NCBI GenBank assembly: GCA_035656335.1
Contig: DASRSS010000257.1
Coordinates: forward strand, 1-30,192
Direction: 5' to 3'
DNA length: 30,192 nt
Source of the DNA: DASRSS01 sp035656335
GTDB lineage: Bacteria; Actinomycetota; Actinomycetes; Mycobacteriales; Jatrophihabitantaceae
The notes under the pieces were generated by a model that saw only the letters and a program-made list of their open reading frames with translations, had not been told where the DNA came from and did not search any database. Below are positions 7,921 through 15,300 of the stretch, in pieces. Made by a program: the position numbers and the translations under genes. Each line of letters opens with the position of its first letter. Within the stretch, counting starts at the first letter, position 1.

Positions 7921-8811
7921 TCAGGTGGTCTCCGACCACGAATCCACCGATTCGGGGATCGGGTTCACGTGCGAGGCGACGTCGTCGTCCAACTGCTCGT
8001 CCTCGCGTTCGGCGGCCTTGCGCCGCGCCTTGCGACGGTCGTGCACGACGGCGAACAGCACCGAGGCCTCGAACAGCAACGTCATCGGGATCGCCATCGC
8101 GCACATCGTGAACGGGTCGGTGCTCGGCGTCGCGATGGCCGCGAACAGGAAGATCAGGAACACGCCGACGCGCTGCGACTTCTTCAGCAGCCGACCGGGC
8201 AGGATGCCGGCGAGGTTCGCCATGACGATCAGCAGCGGCAGCTCGAACGCCGCGCCGAACACGACCAGCATCAGCGTGACGAACGAGATGTAGTCGTTCA
8301 CGGTGAGCAGCGCCTGCGTGCCGGGGCCGGCCGCACGGAGCACCACGTTGAGGCCCTTGGACAGCACGGCGTAGGCCAGCGCCATGCCCGCGGCGAACAG
8401 CAGCGTGGACGCGACGATGAAGCGCCGGGTGTACTTGCGCTCGTTCTTGTGCAGGCCGGGCGTGATGAAGCCCCAGATCTGGTACAGCCAGAACGGCGCG
8501 GTGACGACGGCGCCGGCGATCACCGAGATCTTCAGCCGCGCGGTGAAGCCGTCCAGCACGCCGTGGTAGATCAGCGTGCAGCTCTGCCCGTTCGTCGGCG
8601 TGAACCGGTACTTCGGCGGCACGTTGCAGTACGGGTGCTTGAGGAAGTCCAGGATCGGCGTGTAGAAGATCCAGCCGAGCACGGCGCCGGCGGCAATCAC
8701 CAGCACCGCGACGATCAGCCGGCGGCGCAGCTCGCGCAGGTGGTCGAGGACGGACATCCGCCCCTCGGGGTTGGCTCGGCGGGCGCGCAGGCGGCGGAAC
8801 GGCGCGGTCAC
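7921..8811 (-). CDS. tatC: TatC, twin-arginine translocase receptor subunit
   Basis: 296 residues with six expected membrane segments. Hallmarks are NPEGRMSVLDHLRELRRRLI at the N-terminus (signal-recognition region), PFWLYQIWGFITPGLHKNERK in the middle, FELPLL and ATPSTDPFT in the later loops. TatC binds twin-arginine signal peptides of folded exported proteins. GTG 8811 keeps the conserved NPEGRMS lead; a start at the internal Met (8757) would remove it. The C-terminal tail is long, charged and cytoplasmic (KARRKAAEREDEQLDDD). It follows the small protein gene by 10 bp. The gap of 25 bp to helY contains no gene. Confidence 0.95.
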   Translation of the reverse strand: MTAPFRRLRARRANPEGRMSVLDHLRELRRRLIVAVLVIAAGAVLGWIFYTPILDFLKHPYCNVPPKYRFTPTNGQSCTLIYHGVLDGFTARLKISVIAGAVVTAPFWLYQIWGFITPGLHKNERKYTRRFIVASTLLFAAGMALAYAVLSKGLNVVLRAAGPGTQALLTVNDYISFVTLMLVVFGAAFELPLLIVMANLAGILPGRLLKKSQRVGVFLIFLFAAIATPSTDPFTMCAMAIPMTLLFEASVLFAVVHDRRKARRKAAEREDEQLDDDVASHVNPIPESVDSWSETT

Positions 8812-8821
8812 GGCGGCGTGG

Positions 8822-9037
8822 TCAATCCGTCGCGGCGGACGTCGCGGCGGCGATGCGGGCCTGCGCTTCCGCGATGTCGGACTGCAACTCGGCGACGCGC
8901 TCGTTCAGCGCCTGCAGCCGGGTCAGGTCGTCCTGCAGGCGGCGCGCCTTCCACCACAGTTCGTAGCCGCAGAACGCGAGGACGATCGCCGCCAGCACGG
9001 CGGCCGCGATCCACGCGATGATGGGCACCTCGAACAC
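8822..9037 (-). CDS. Small single-TM coiled-coil protein in the tatA position
   Basis: 71 residues from GTG 9037. Residues about 6-24 (IIAWIAAAVLAAIVLAFCG) form one membrane segment. The rest (LWWKARRLQDDLTRLQALNE and onward to about 60) is an amphipathic helix with coiled-coil heptads, then an Ala-rich tail. In Mtb the gene between pafC and tatC is tatA, but this protein lacks TatA's short N-terminus, the FG hinge and the KKLP/ARSLGKSL-type amphipathic helix. It is therefore not a recognisable TatA. The ribosome site is weak. It may be an envelope or cell-division-like small protein; I do not recognise a family. Confidence 0.7.
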   Translation of the reverse strand: MFEVPIIAWIAAAVLAAIVLAFCGYELWWKARRLQDDLTRLQALNERVAELQSDIAEAQARIAAATSAATD

Positions 9038-9058
9038 GTCGCCCAGCCTACTTGGGAG

Positions 9059-10009
9059 TTACGAGGCGGCGTAGGCGGCGAGCGCCCGCGCGGCGTCGGC
9101 GCGGATCGAGTCGGTCAGCCAGCCCGGCGAGAGCACCTCGACCTGGCCGCCCGAGCCGAGCACCAGGGCCCGGACCCAGGCCGGTTCGGAGACGCGCAGG
9201 CTGACCTGCAGCTCGCCGTCCGGCAGCTCGGTGGCCTCCTCGACCGGGTAGAAGTCGGCCACCCAGGCGTACGCCGCACCCAGGCGCAGCACGACCAGCA
9301 GGTGTTCCGGCGCGGGCTGGAAGACGCCCTCGGTGACCTCGCGCTGCTGGACGTCCGGCGGCGGGCTCGCGGGCTCGTCCAGCAGGTGCAGGTCGTCGAT
9401 CCGGTCGGCGCGGAAGATGCGCACGCCCTCGGCCCGCCGGCACCACGCCTCCAAATAAGTGTGGCCGTCGGCGGTGAACACCTGCAGCGGGTCCACGACA
9501 CGCTCGGTGGTCTCGTCCCGCGCCGCCGTGTAGTAGCGCAGCTGCAGCGCCCGCTTCTCCTCGACGGCGCGATGCAGCACCGGCGCGACCCGGCTGTCCC
9601 GGTCGAGCGCGATCGCCACCGTGGCGTCGTCGACCGCACCGCCGGACGCGCTCTCCACCTTCGCCAGCGCGCGCTGCACCGCGTCGTTGTCGGCGACACC
9701 GGGCGTTTCGGCCAGTGTCCGCAGCGCGACGACGAGCGCGAGCGCCTCCTCGGCGGTCAGCCGCAGCGGCTTGCGCAGGCCCTGGTCGTCGATGATCGTG
9801 ACCGTGCCGCCCTCGTAGCTGAGGTCGATCAGGTCGCCCGGGCCGTGACCGGGCAGCCCGCACATCCACAGCAGGTCGAGGTCCTTGAGCAGCTGGGACT
9901 CGCTGATGCCCAGGTCCGCCGCCGCGTCCGCCAGCGCGATGCCGGGACGCGACTGGAAGTACGGCACCATCGCCAGCAGCCGGGCCAGCCGCGATACGTA
10001 CGCGCTCAC
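9059..10009 (-). CDS. pafC: PafC, WYL-domain transcription regulator
   Basis: 316 residues from GTG 10009, which overlaps the pafB stop (GTGA). An N-terminal winged helix-turn-helix (RLARLLAMVPYFQSRPGIAL, DLGISESQLLKDLDLLWMCG) is followed by a WYL domain with the DPLQVFTADGHTYLEAWCRR core (about 175-195) and a C-terminal WCX extension (VEVLSPGWLTDSIRADAARA). PafB and PafC form a heterodimeric activator of the LexA/RecA-independent DNA-damage response and are usually co-transcribed with pafA. The open frame continues upstream of 10009, but that part is antisense-like extension within pafB and is not used. Confidence 0.93.
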   Translation of the reverse strand: MSAYVSRLARLLAMVPYFQSRPGIALADAAADLGISESQLLKDLDLLWMCGLPGHGPGDLIDLSYEGGTVTIIDDQGLRKPLRLTAEEALALVVALRTLAETPGVADNDAVQRALAKVESASGGAVDDATVAIALDRDSRVAPVLHRAVEEKRALQLRYYTAARDETTERVVDPLQVFTADGHTYLEAWCRRAEGVRIFRADRIDDLHLLDEPASPPPDVQQREVTEGVFQPAPEHLLVVLRLGAAYAWVADFYPVEEATELPDGELQVSLRVSEPAWVRALVLGSGGQVEVLSPGWLTDSIRADAARALAAYAAS

Positions 10010-11028
10010 GCCTCGACTCCCGCGGCGGCGCGCAGCCGGGCCACGACGGCCTCGGCGAGTTCGGGCGGCGAGAGCACTTGGACGCTCGATCCGGCGGACG
10101 CGACCCGGCGCGCCAACCACTCGACGTCGTTGAAACCGACGATCAGCTCGCCGTCCTTGTCCGACTCGGCCAGCCGGCGCAGCGCGCCCGCGCCGGGCCC
10201 GGTCACTTTGATGCGCGCGATGTGCGAGTCCTCCTGCCGGCCCGCGACGAGCTCGAGCAGGTCGACCTTCTCCGGCCGCTCGAACTCGCCGGGCGTGCCG
10301 AACGGTTCGACCTTGCCGGTGATGCGCGAGAGCCGGAAGCTGCGCGGCTCGCCGCGGTCGCGGTCGAATCCGGCGACGTACCAGCGGCCGCGCCAGGACA
10401 GCACGCCCCAGGGCTCGAGGGTGCGCCGCTGCGGCTGCGGGTCGGTCTGCTTGCGGTAGCCGAAGTGGACCGGACGGGACGTGCGGGCCGCTTCGAGCAG
10501 CGCGGGCAGGCTCGGGTCGCTCGCGTCCAGGTGCGGGACGGATCCCGGCGGGTCGTCGGTGCGGATGTCGGTTCCCGCCGCGCGCAGCTTCAGCAGCGCC
10601 GAGCGGGCCGCGGCGCCCAGCGTCGCCGACTGCCAGAGGCGCCCGGCCAGGCCGACGACCGCGGCCTCGGCGGCGTCGAACTCGATCGGCGGCAGCTCGT
10701 AGTCGCGCCGGCTGATGCGGTAGCCGTCCTCGGCGTCGAACCCGCTGTTGCGACCGGTCTCCAGCGGGACACCGAGGTCGCGGAGCTCGGCCTTGTCCCG
10801 CTCGAACATGCGCTTGAACGCCTCGTCCGTCTCGCGGGTGCCGTCGGCGGGTTCGTAGCCGGGCACGGCGTCGCGGATCCGCTCGGCGGTCAGGTACTGC
10901 CGCGTGGAGAGCAGGCAGAAGACGAGGTTGACCAGCCGTTCGGCTCTTCGCGCTGCCATGTCCTCGAAACTAATGCCCGTCCGCCGCCGCTGCGTGACGG
11001 CGCGCGCTGCGGAACCCGAATTGCTCAT
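10006..11028 (-). CDS. pafB: PafB, WYL-domain transcription regulator
   Basis: 340 residues from ATG 11028. An N-terminal HTH (ERLVNLVFCLLSTRQYLTAE, then FKRMFERDKAELRDLGVPLE) precedes a WYL domain with the EPWGVLSWRGRWYVAGFDRD core and a WCX tail. It partners PafC in the mycobacterial-type DNA-damage response. The homologous part begins at MAARRAERLVNLVF (ATG 10959), so 10959 is a possible alternative. I chose 11028 because CATAAT at 11041-11036 lies 7 nt before its ATG, the geometry of a leaderless transcript, whereas 10959 has only a short GAGG. The 89-bp gap to pafA contains a hairpin, so pafB may be partly independent of pafA. Confidence 0.92.
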   Translation of the reverse strand: MSNSGSAARAVTQRRRTGISFEDMAARRAERLVNLVFCLLSTRQYLTAERIRDAVPGYEPADGTRETDEAFKRMFERDKAELRDLGVPLETGRNSGFDAEDGYRISRRDYELPPIEFDAAEAAVVGLAGRLWQSATLGAAARSALLKLRAAGTDIRTDDPPGSVPHLDASDPSLPALLEAARTSRPVHFGYRKQTDPQPQRRTLEPWGVLSWRGRWYVAGFDRDRGEPRSFRLSRITGKVEPFGTPGEFERPEKVDLLELVAGRQEDSHIARIKVTGPGAGALRRLAESDKDGELIVGFNDVEWLARRVASAGSSVQVLSPPELAEAVVARLRAAAGVEA

Positions 11029-11035
11029 GGGTTTG

Positions 11036-11041
11036 ATTATG
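11036..11041 (-). promoter_or_regulatory. Candidate -10 element for leaderless pafB transcript
   Basis: On the minus strand CATAAT is followed by seven bases (CAAACCC) and then the pafB ATG. Transcription would begin at or next to the A of the start codon. No good -35 is visible at 16-18 bp. Confidence 0.45.
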
Positions 11042-11066
11042 ACCTAGCTGCAACCGGATATGGGGT

Positions 11067-11113
11067 CCCCGACGAATTTTTCGAGTGTAGTTTGCGAGAA
11101 AAATTCGGTGGGG
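11067..11113. repeat. AT-cored hairpin between pafA and pafB
   Basis: Left arm CCCCGACGAATTTTTC (11067-11082) pairs with right arm GAAAAATTCGGTGGGG (11098-11113) at 14 of 16 positions, around a 15-nt loop. It begins 4 bp after the pafA stop. There is no U-tract after the stem, so it is not a classical intrinsic terminator; it could attenuate read-through from pafA into pafBC, stabilise the pafA 3' end, or be a degenerate mobile repeat. Confidence 0.65.
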
Positions 11114-11117
11114 TGTC

Positions 11118-12476
11118 CTACATGGACGCGATGAGCTTCTCGACCCGCTCGTCCACGCTGCGGTACGGGTCCTTGCACAGGACGGTGCGCTGCGCCTGGT
11201 CGTTCAGCTTCAGATGCACCCAATCGACGGTGAAGTCGCGCCGCTTCTCCTGCGCCCGCTTGATGAAGTCGCCCCGCAGCTTGGCACGGGTGGTCTGCGG
11301 CGGGACGTTCTTGGCCTCGAACACGGCCAGGTCGCTGGTGACCCGGTCGATCGCGCCCTTGCGCTGCAGCAGGTAGTACAGGCCTCGGGTGCGCGAGATG
11401 TCGTGGTAGGCCAGGTCCAGCTGCGCGACGCGCGGCGACGACAGCGGCAGGTCGTGCTTGGCGCGGTACCGCTCGATGAGCTGGTACTTGGTGGCCCAGT
11501 CGATCTCGCGGTCGATCAGCGACAGGTCCTGCTGCTCGATCGCGTCCAGTGTCCGTCCCCACAGCTCGAGCACGCGCTTGGCCATCGGGTCCTCGCCACC
11601 GCGCTCGACGAAGTCCACGGCCCGCTCGTAGTACTCGCGCTGGATCTGCAGCGCCGACGCGCTCCGTCCGGCGACGAGGCGCACCGGCCGGCCGCCTGTC
11701 ATGTCGTGGCTGATCTCGCGGATCGCCCGGATCGGGTTCTCCAGCGTCAGGTCGCGGAACGTCACGCCGTGCTCGATCATGCGCAGCACCAGGTCGGCGG
11801 ACCCGACCTTGAGCATCGTCGTGCACTCGTTCATGTTCGAGTCGCCGACGATCACGTGCAGCCGGCGGTACCGCTCGGCGTCCGCGTGCGGCTCGTCGCG
11901 GGTGTTGATGATCGGCCGGCTGCGGGTGGTGGCCGAGGACACGCCCTCCCAGATGTGCTCGGCGCGCTGGCTGACGCAGTAGACGGCACCGCGCGGCGTC
12001 TGCAGCACCTTGCCGGCGCCGCAGATCAGCTGGCGGGTGACCAGGAACGGGATGAGCACGTCCGCGAGCTTGCTGAACTCGCCGTGCCGGCCGACCAGGA
12101 AGTTCTCGTGGCAGCCGTAGGAGTTGCCGGCCGAGTCGGTGTTGTTCTTGAACAGGTAGATGTCGCCGGCGATGCCCTCGTCGTGCAGCCGCTTCTCGGC
12201 GTCGGCGACCAGGCCCTCGAGGATCCGCTCCCCCGCCTTGTCGTGTGCGACCAGCGTGGACAGCGCGTCGCACTCCGGTGTCGCGTACTCGGGATGGCTG
12301 CCGACGTCCAGGTACAGCCGCGCGCCGTTGCGCAGGAACACGTTGGACGAACGCCCCCACGAGACCACACGACGGAACAGGTAGCGCGCCACCTCGTCGG
12401 GCGAGAGCCGCCGCTGGCCGTGGAACGTGCACGTGACGCCGTACTCGTTCTCGATCCCGAAGATGCGCTTGTGCAC
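11118..12476 (-). CDS. pafA: PafA, Pup-protein ligase
   Basis: 452 residues, the usual PafA length. It joins Pup's C-terminal glutamate to substrate lysines using ATP. The N-terminal IENEYGVTCTFHG carries the Mg/ATP glutamates (Glu9, Glu11), and LYLDVGSHPEYATPECD holds the conserved Asp57 base. NNTDSAGNSYGCHENFLV, TRQLICGAGKVLQT and HIWEGVSSATTRSRPIINTR are nearly identical to Mtb PafA. The end, KDPYRSVDERVEKLIASM, also matches PafA rather than Dop; the Dop-specific long loop is absent. GTG 12476 puts the protein in register with Mtb PafA. It is separated from prcA by about 3.5 kb of unrelated genes and diverges from alkB. Confidence 0.96.
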   Translation of the reverse strand: MHKRIFGIENEYGVTCTFHGQRRLSPDEVARYLFRRVVSWGRSSNVFLRNGARLYLDVGSHPEYATPECDALSTLVAHDKAGERILEGLVADAEKRLHDEGIAGDIYLFKNNTDSAGNSYGCHENFLVGRHGEFSKLADVLIPFLVTRQLICGAGKVLQTPRGAVYCVSQRAEHIWEGVSSATTRSRPIINTRDEPHADAERYRRLHVIVGDSNMNECTTMLKVGSADLVLRMIEHGVTFRDLTLENPIRAIREISHDMTGGRPVRLVAGRSASALQIQREYYERAVDFVERGGEDPMAKRVLELWGRTLDAIEQQDLSLIDREIDWATKYQLIERYRAKHDLPLSSPRVAQLDLAYHDISRTRGLYYLLQRKGAIDRVTSDLAVFEAKNVPPQTTRAKLRGDFIKRAQEKRRDFTVDWVHLKLNDQAQRTVLCKDPYRSVDERVEKLIASM

Positions 12477-12553
12477 CCGTTCAGCTTAGGCCGGTTGCGC
12501 CGCGTGTACCGGCTCAACGCGCATCGCCGGGCCGGATCGATGCTTGCCAGGGC

Positions 12554-12582
12554 GCTTTACATCTGCCACCCTGCTGTAAAGC
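12554..12582. promoter_or_regulatory. Inverted repeat upstream of alkB, candidate TetR/AlkX-type operator
   Basis: GCTTTACA and TGTAAAGC form perfect 8-bp arms separated by 13 bp (12554-12561 and 12575-12582). The site lies 46 bp upstream of the alkB ATG in the pafA-alkB divergent gap (12477-12628). alkB operons of actinobacteria often encode a TetR repressor (AlkX) that binds a palindrome at its own operon promoter, and such a gene lies downstream. Assignment is by position only. Confidence 0.5.
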
Positions 12583-12628
12583 TCGTGAGCACGTCCCCGC
12601 GAGCTGTCAATCGACCGAGGTGGTTGCG

Positions 12629-13846
12629 ATGCGCACAGGATCTCTGTCCGGACGAGCGGTGATCAGCACCGACGAGCGGCCGGACTGGCGCGACCGCAAG
12701 CGGTACCTGTGGCTGCTCGGCGCCGTCGTGCCGATGTTCCTGTTTGCCGGCTGGGGCCTGGTCAACGTCACCGGCTCGCCGGTGTTCTGGTGGCTCGGTC
12801 CGATCTTCGTGTACGTGATCATCCCGATCCTGGACGTCTTCTTCGGCGACGACAGCAGCAACCCGCCGGAGGAGATCATCGCCTGGCTGGAACGCGACCG
12901 GTACTACAAGTTCATCACCTGGGCGTTCCTGCCGCTGCAGTTCGTCGCGTTCTTCGTCGGCTTCTGGCTGATGACCCGGTCTGCGGACATGGCCGTCGTC
13001 GACCGGTTGGGCATCGCCTTCACGCTCGGGTCGCTGAACGGCATCGCGATCAACACCGCGCACGAACTCGGCCACAAGAAGGAGCATCTCGAGCGGTGGC
13101 TCGCGCGCATCGCGCTGGCGCCGTCCGGGTACGGGCATTTCTTCATCGAGCACAACCGCGGCCACCACGTGCGGGTCGCGACGCCGGACGATCCCGCGTC
13201 CAGCCGGTTGGGCGAGTCGTTCTGGCGGTTCTGGCCGCGGACGGTCAGCGGCAGCGTCCGCAACGGTTGGCGGCTGGAGCGCGCGCGCCTGCGCCGCATG
13301 GGCAAGCGGACGTTCTCGCTGCGCAACGACGTGCTCAACGCCTGGGCGATGACGCTCGTGCTGTGGGCGGCGATCGTCGCGCTGTTCGGCTTCGGCACCG
13401 TGCCGTACCTGGTGCTCCAGGCGGTGTTCGCGTTCAGCCTGCTCGAGGCCGTCAACTACCTGGAGCACTACGGGTTGCTGCGCGAGGAGTTGCCGAACGG
13501 GCGCTACGAGCGGGTCGATCCGCGGCACAGCTGGAACAACAACCACGTGGTGACCAACCTGTTCCTGTACCAGCTGCAGCGGCACAGTGATCATCACGCC
13601 AACCCGACCCGGCGGTACCAGGCGCTGCGGCATTTCGACGCCTCGCCGCAGCTGCCGAGCGGTTACGCGACGATGATCCTGCTCTGCTACTTCCCGCCGC
13701 TGTGGCGGCGCGTGATGGACCCGCGGGTGCTCGCGCACTACGGCGGCGACGTGACGCGCGCGAACATCCACCCGCGCAAGCGGGCGAAGGTGCTCACGCG
13801 GTACGGCGCCGCTCCCGAGCCGGCGGCTGAGAGACTAGCTGGGTGA
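12629..13846 (+). CDS. alkB: AlkB-type membrane alkane 1-monooxygenase
   Basis: 405 residues. ATG 12629 has GAGGTGG about 5 nt upstream; an in-frame GTG at 12620 lies inside that site. The di-iron histidine clusters are all present: HELGHKKEH (145-153), EHNRGHH (174-180), NYLEHYG (276-282) and LQRHSDHH (316-323). Six membrane segments are expected, the first ones around 27-47, 53-71 and 97-115. The enzyme hydroxylates the terminal carbon of medium/long alkanes using O2 and electrons from rubredoxin. The next gene is a rubredoxin overlapping by GTGA, then a TetR regulator: a standard alkane operon. It sits as an insertion between pafA and prcA. Confidence 0.95.
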   Translation: MRTGSLSGRAVISTDERPDWRDRKRYLWLLGAVVPMFLFAGWGLVNVTGSPVFWWLGPIFVYVIIPILDVFFGDDSSNPPEEIIAWLERDRYYKFITWAFLPLQFVAFFVGFWLMTRSADMAVVDRLGIAFTLGSLNGIAINTAHELGHKKEHLERWLARIALAPSGYGHFFIEHNRGHHVRVATPDDPASSRLGESFWRFWPRTVSGSVRNGWRLERARLRRMGKRTFSLRNDVLNAWAMTLVLWAAIVALFGFGTVPYLVLQAVFAFSLLEAVNYLEHYGLLREELPNGRYERVDPRHSWNNNHVVTNLFLYQLQRHSDHHANPTRRYQALRHFDASPQLPSGYATMILLCYFPPLWRRVMDPRVLAHYGGDVTRANIHPRKRAKVLTRYGAAPEPAAERLAG

Positions 13847-14016
13847 CGCGCTACAGCTGCCCGGTCTGCGACTACGTCTACGACGAGCAGCAGGGCGAGC
13901 CGCGCGAGGGGTTCCCGGCCGGCACGCCGTTCGCCGAGATCCCCGACGACTGGTGCTGCCCCGACTGCGGCGTGCGCGAGAAGGTCGACTTCGTCGCGGA
14001 CGACGGGCAGGAGTGA
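13843..14016 (+). CDS. rubA: Rubredoxin, electron donor to AlkB
   Basis: 57 residues from GTG 13843, overlapping the alkB stop. The two iron-binding knuckles are YSCPVCDYVYD (Cys6, Cys9) and WCCPDCGV (Cys39, Cys42); Cys38 is an additional cysteine. The core EIPDDWCCPDCGV is characteristic of alkane-type rubredoxins. It would pass electrons from a rubredoxin reductase to AlkB; no reductase gene is visible here. Start and stop are both tightly packed between alkB and the TetR gene. Confidence 0.95.
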   Translation: MTRYSCPVCDYVYDEQQGEPREGFPAGTPFAEIPDDWCCPDCGVREKVDFVADDGQE

Positions 14017-14018
14017 CC

Positions 14019-14612
14019 GTGCCGACCCCCTACCCCGAGGCGTCCCGCGCCCTGCTGCGCGACACGATTGTCGACGCGGTCGACCACTTGGCCCGGACGC
14101 GCGGCTGGGCGGCGGCGAGCATGTCGGACGTCGCGACCGCCGCCGGTGTCAGCCGGCAGACCGTGTACAACGAGTTCGGTTCGCGGCAGGCGCTGGTCGA
14201 GGCGTACGTCCGCCGCGAGGTCGAGACGCTGATCGGCGAGGTCGAAACCGAGGTGCGTCCACGTGCGGACGACGCCCGCGGCGCCGTCCAGGCCGCGTTC
14301 GCGCTCTTCCTCAAGCTCGCGTCCGACGAACCGCTCGTGCAGGTGATCGTGGCCAGCGAGCGGCCGTCCGACGACGGCGAGCTCACCCGGCTGCTCACCG
14401 GGCTGGGCCGCTCCGTCGCCACCGAACGCATCGGCGCGCTGATCGTCGAGGTGTGGCCGCAGGTGTCCGTGCCGGACGCGCGACTGCTCGCCGAGACGCT
14501 GGCCCGGCTGGCAATCAGCCACGCGCTGCTGCCCACCGAGGACGCGTCCGCGACGGCCGCCGCGATCACCCGACTGGTCGGCCCGTTCGTGGACGAGTTG
14601 CTGGCTGAATAA
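14019..14612 (+). CDS. TetR-family regulator of the alkane operon (AlkX-like)
   Basis: 197 residues from GTG 14019, which has GGCAGGAG (14006-14013) 5 nt upstream; a GTG at 14013 overlapping the rubredoxin stop is the alternative. The N-terminal helix-turn-helix reads MSDVATAAGVSRQTVYNEFG, then SRQALVEAYVRREV. The C-terminal ligand-binding domain is helical and unremarkable. In Dietzia and other actinobacteria, a TetR gene right after alkB-rub (alkX) represses the operon until fatty-acid or alkane products accumulate; by order and type this gene is likely its counterpart. The palindrome at 12554-12582 is a candidate target. Confidence 0.85.
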   Translation: MPTPYPEASRALLRDTIVDAVDHLARTRGWAAASMSDVATAAGVSRQTVYNEFGSRQALVEAYVRREVETLIGEVETEVRPRADDARGAVQAAFALFLKLASDEPLVQVIVASERPSDDGELTRLLTGLGRSVATERIGALIVEVWPQVSVPDARLLAETLARLAISHALLPTEDASATAAAITRLVGPFVDELLAE

Positions 14613-14624
14613 CCGGGAGGTGGC

Positions 14625-15002
14625 ATGTCCACGGTCAACGTGCGTTACATCGTCGACGACGTCGACGCGGCCTTCGAGTTCTACACCACCCGGCTCGGCT
14701 TCGAAGTGCGGATGCACCCCGCGCCGCAGTTCGCCATCCTCGCCCGCGACGCGCTGCAGCTCCTGCTGTCCGCACCGTCCGGCGCCGCCGGAGGTGGGCA
14801 GGTGACCGAGGCCGGGACGCCGACGCCCGGCGGATGGAACCGCATCTCGCTCGTGGTCGACGACCTGGCCGGTGAGGTTGCGGCGCTCCGCGCGGCGCGA
14901 GTGCACTTCCGGACCGACATCATCAACGGAGTCGGCGGGGACCAGATCCTGCTGGACGACCCGTCCGGGAATCCCGTCGAGCTGTTCCAGTACCGGGGTT
15001 GA
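14625..15002 (+). CDS. VOC (glyoxalase/bleomycin-resistance fold) protein
   Basis: 125 residues. ATG 14625 follows a GGGAGG ribosome site at 14615-14620, 12 bp after the TetR stop. Two beta-alpha-beta-beta-beta modules are visible: VRYIVDDVDAAFEFYTTRLG at the start and RISLVVDDLAGEVAALRAA in the middle, with ILLDDPSGNPVELFQYRG closing the second. The family includes dioxygenases, isomerases and drug-binding proteins; nothing here fixes the substrate. Its end opens onto the repeat-rich gap. It may be part of the alkane operon, but that is only inferred from spacing. Confidence 0.85.
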   Translation: MSTVNVRYIVDDVDAAFEFYTTRLGFEVRMHPAPQFAILARDALQLLLSAPSGAAGGGQVTEAGTPTPGGWNRISLVVDDLAGEVAALRAARVHFRTDIINGVGGDQILLDDPSGNPVELFQYRG

Positions 15003-15169
15003 GTGAGCCACGGGCTGGCGGACCGGTTCGCGGCTCGGGTTGCGCTGCCGGGTTTCCGTTCCAGCGCCGGTTGCGTTCTCTCGGCGGCGACGGCGGGAGC
15101 TGGGTTTCGGTCGGCTTGCGCTGCCGGCTTGCGTCCCAGCGTTCCTCAGTCGGCCCCTCCCCCTCGTTG

Positions 15170-15217
15170 ATCAAGAGCACGTTGTGGTCGCCGGCGCGGC
15201 CACAACGTGGTCTTGAT
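15170..15217. repeat. 22-bp-arm inverted repeat (long hairpin)
   Basis: The left arm 15170-15191 and right arm 15196-15217 pair at 20 of 22 positions around a 4-nt CGGC loop. Arm cores are ATCAAGA and ACGTTGTGG. The stem has no trailing T-run on either strand. Similar ATCAAG...ACGTTGTGG hairpins are, to my recollection, dispersed in some actinobacteria, so this may be a mobile palindromic repeat or a rho-independent-like terminator of the VOC gene. Confidence 0.75.
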
Positions 15218-15265
15218 GATGACGGAATCTGCATACGAAATAAGGGAAATCTTCTCGGTAAACCC

Positions 15266-15293
15266 TTGACTTTCGACGGGTCGGGACTACAAT
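15266..15293 (+). promoter_or_regulatory. Sigma-70-type promoter of the DUF222/HNH remnant
   Basis: TTGACT (15266-15271) and TACAAT (15288-15293) are separated by 16 bp. ATG 15301 lies 7 bp after the -10, which suits a leaderless transcript. This is one of the strongest promoter-like matches in the window even though the gene behind it is broken. Confidence 0.6.
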
Positions 15294-15300
15294 CGGATGT

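Larger units (their letters stand above)
15003..15300. other. Repeat-rich intergenic region between the VOC gene and the HNH remnant
   Basis: I find no credible gene here. It holds two imperfect direct repeats of about 30 bp, at 15036-15066 and 15112-15141, sharing TTGCGCTGCCGG and a CCAGCG end. A long inverted repeat and then the promoter of the HNH remnant follow; both are listed separately. The last ~80 bp (15218-15300) are noticeably AT-richer than their surroundings. Confidence 0.6.

Noticed and set aside
8822..9037. Annotating the small gene as tatA by position
   Set aside because: The FG hinge and amphipathic helix of TatA are missing.
12348..12361. GGAACACGTTGGA as a KstR box
   Set aside because: It lies inside pafA coding sequence and fails the outer T of the consensus.
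11118..12476. Could this be dop rather than pafA?
   Set aside because: Sequence identity to Mtb PafA runs from the first residues to the LIASM end, and the Dop-specific loop is absent.
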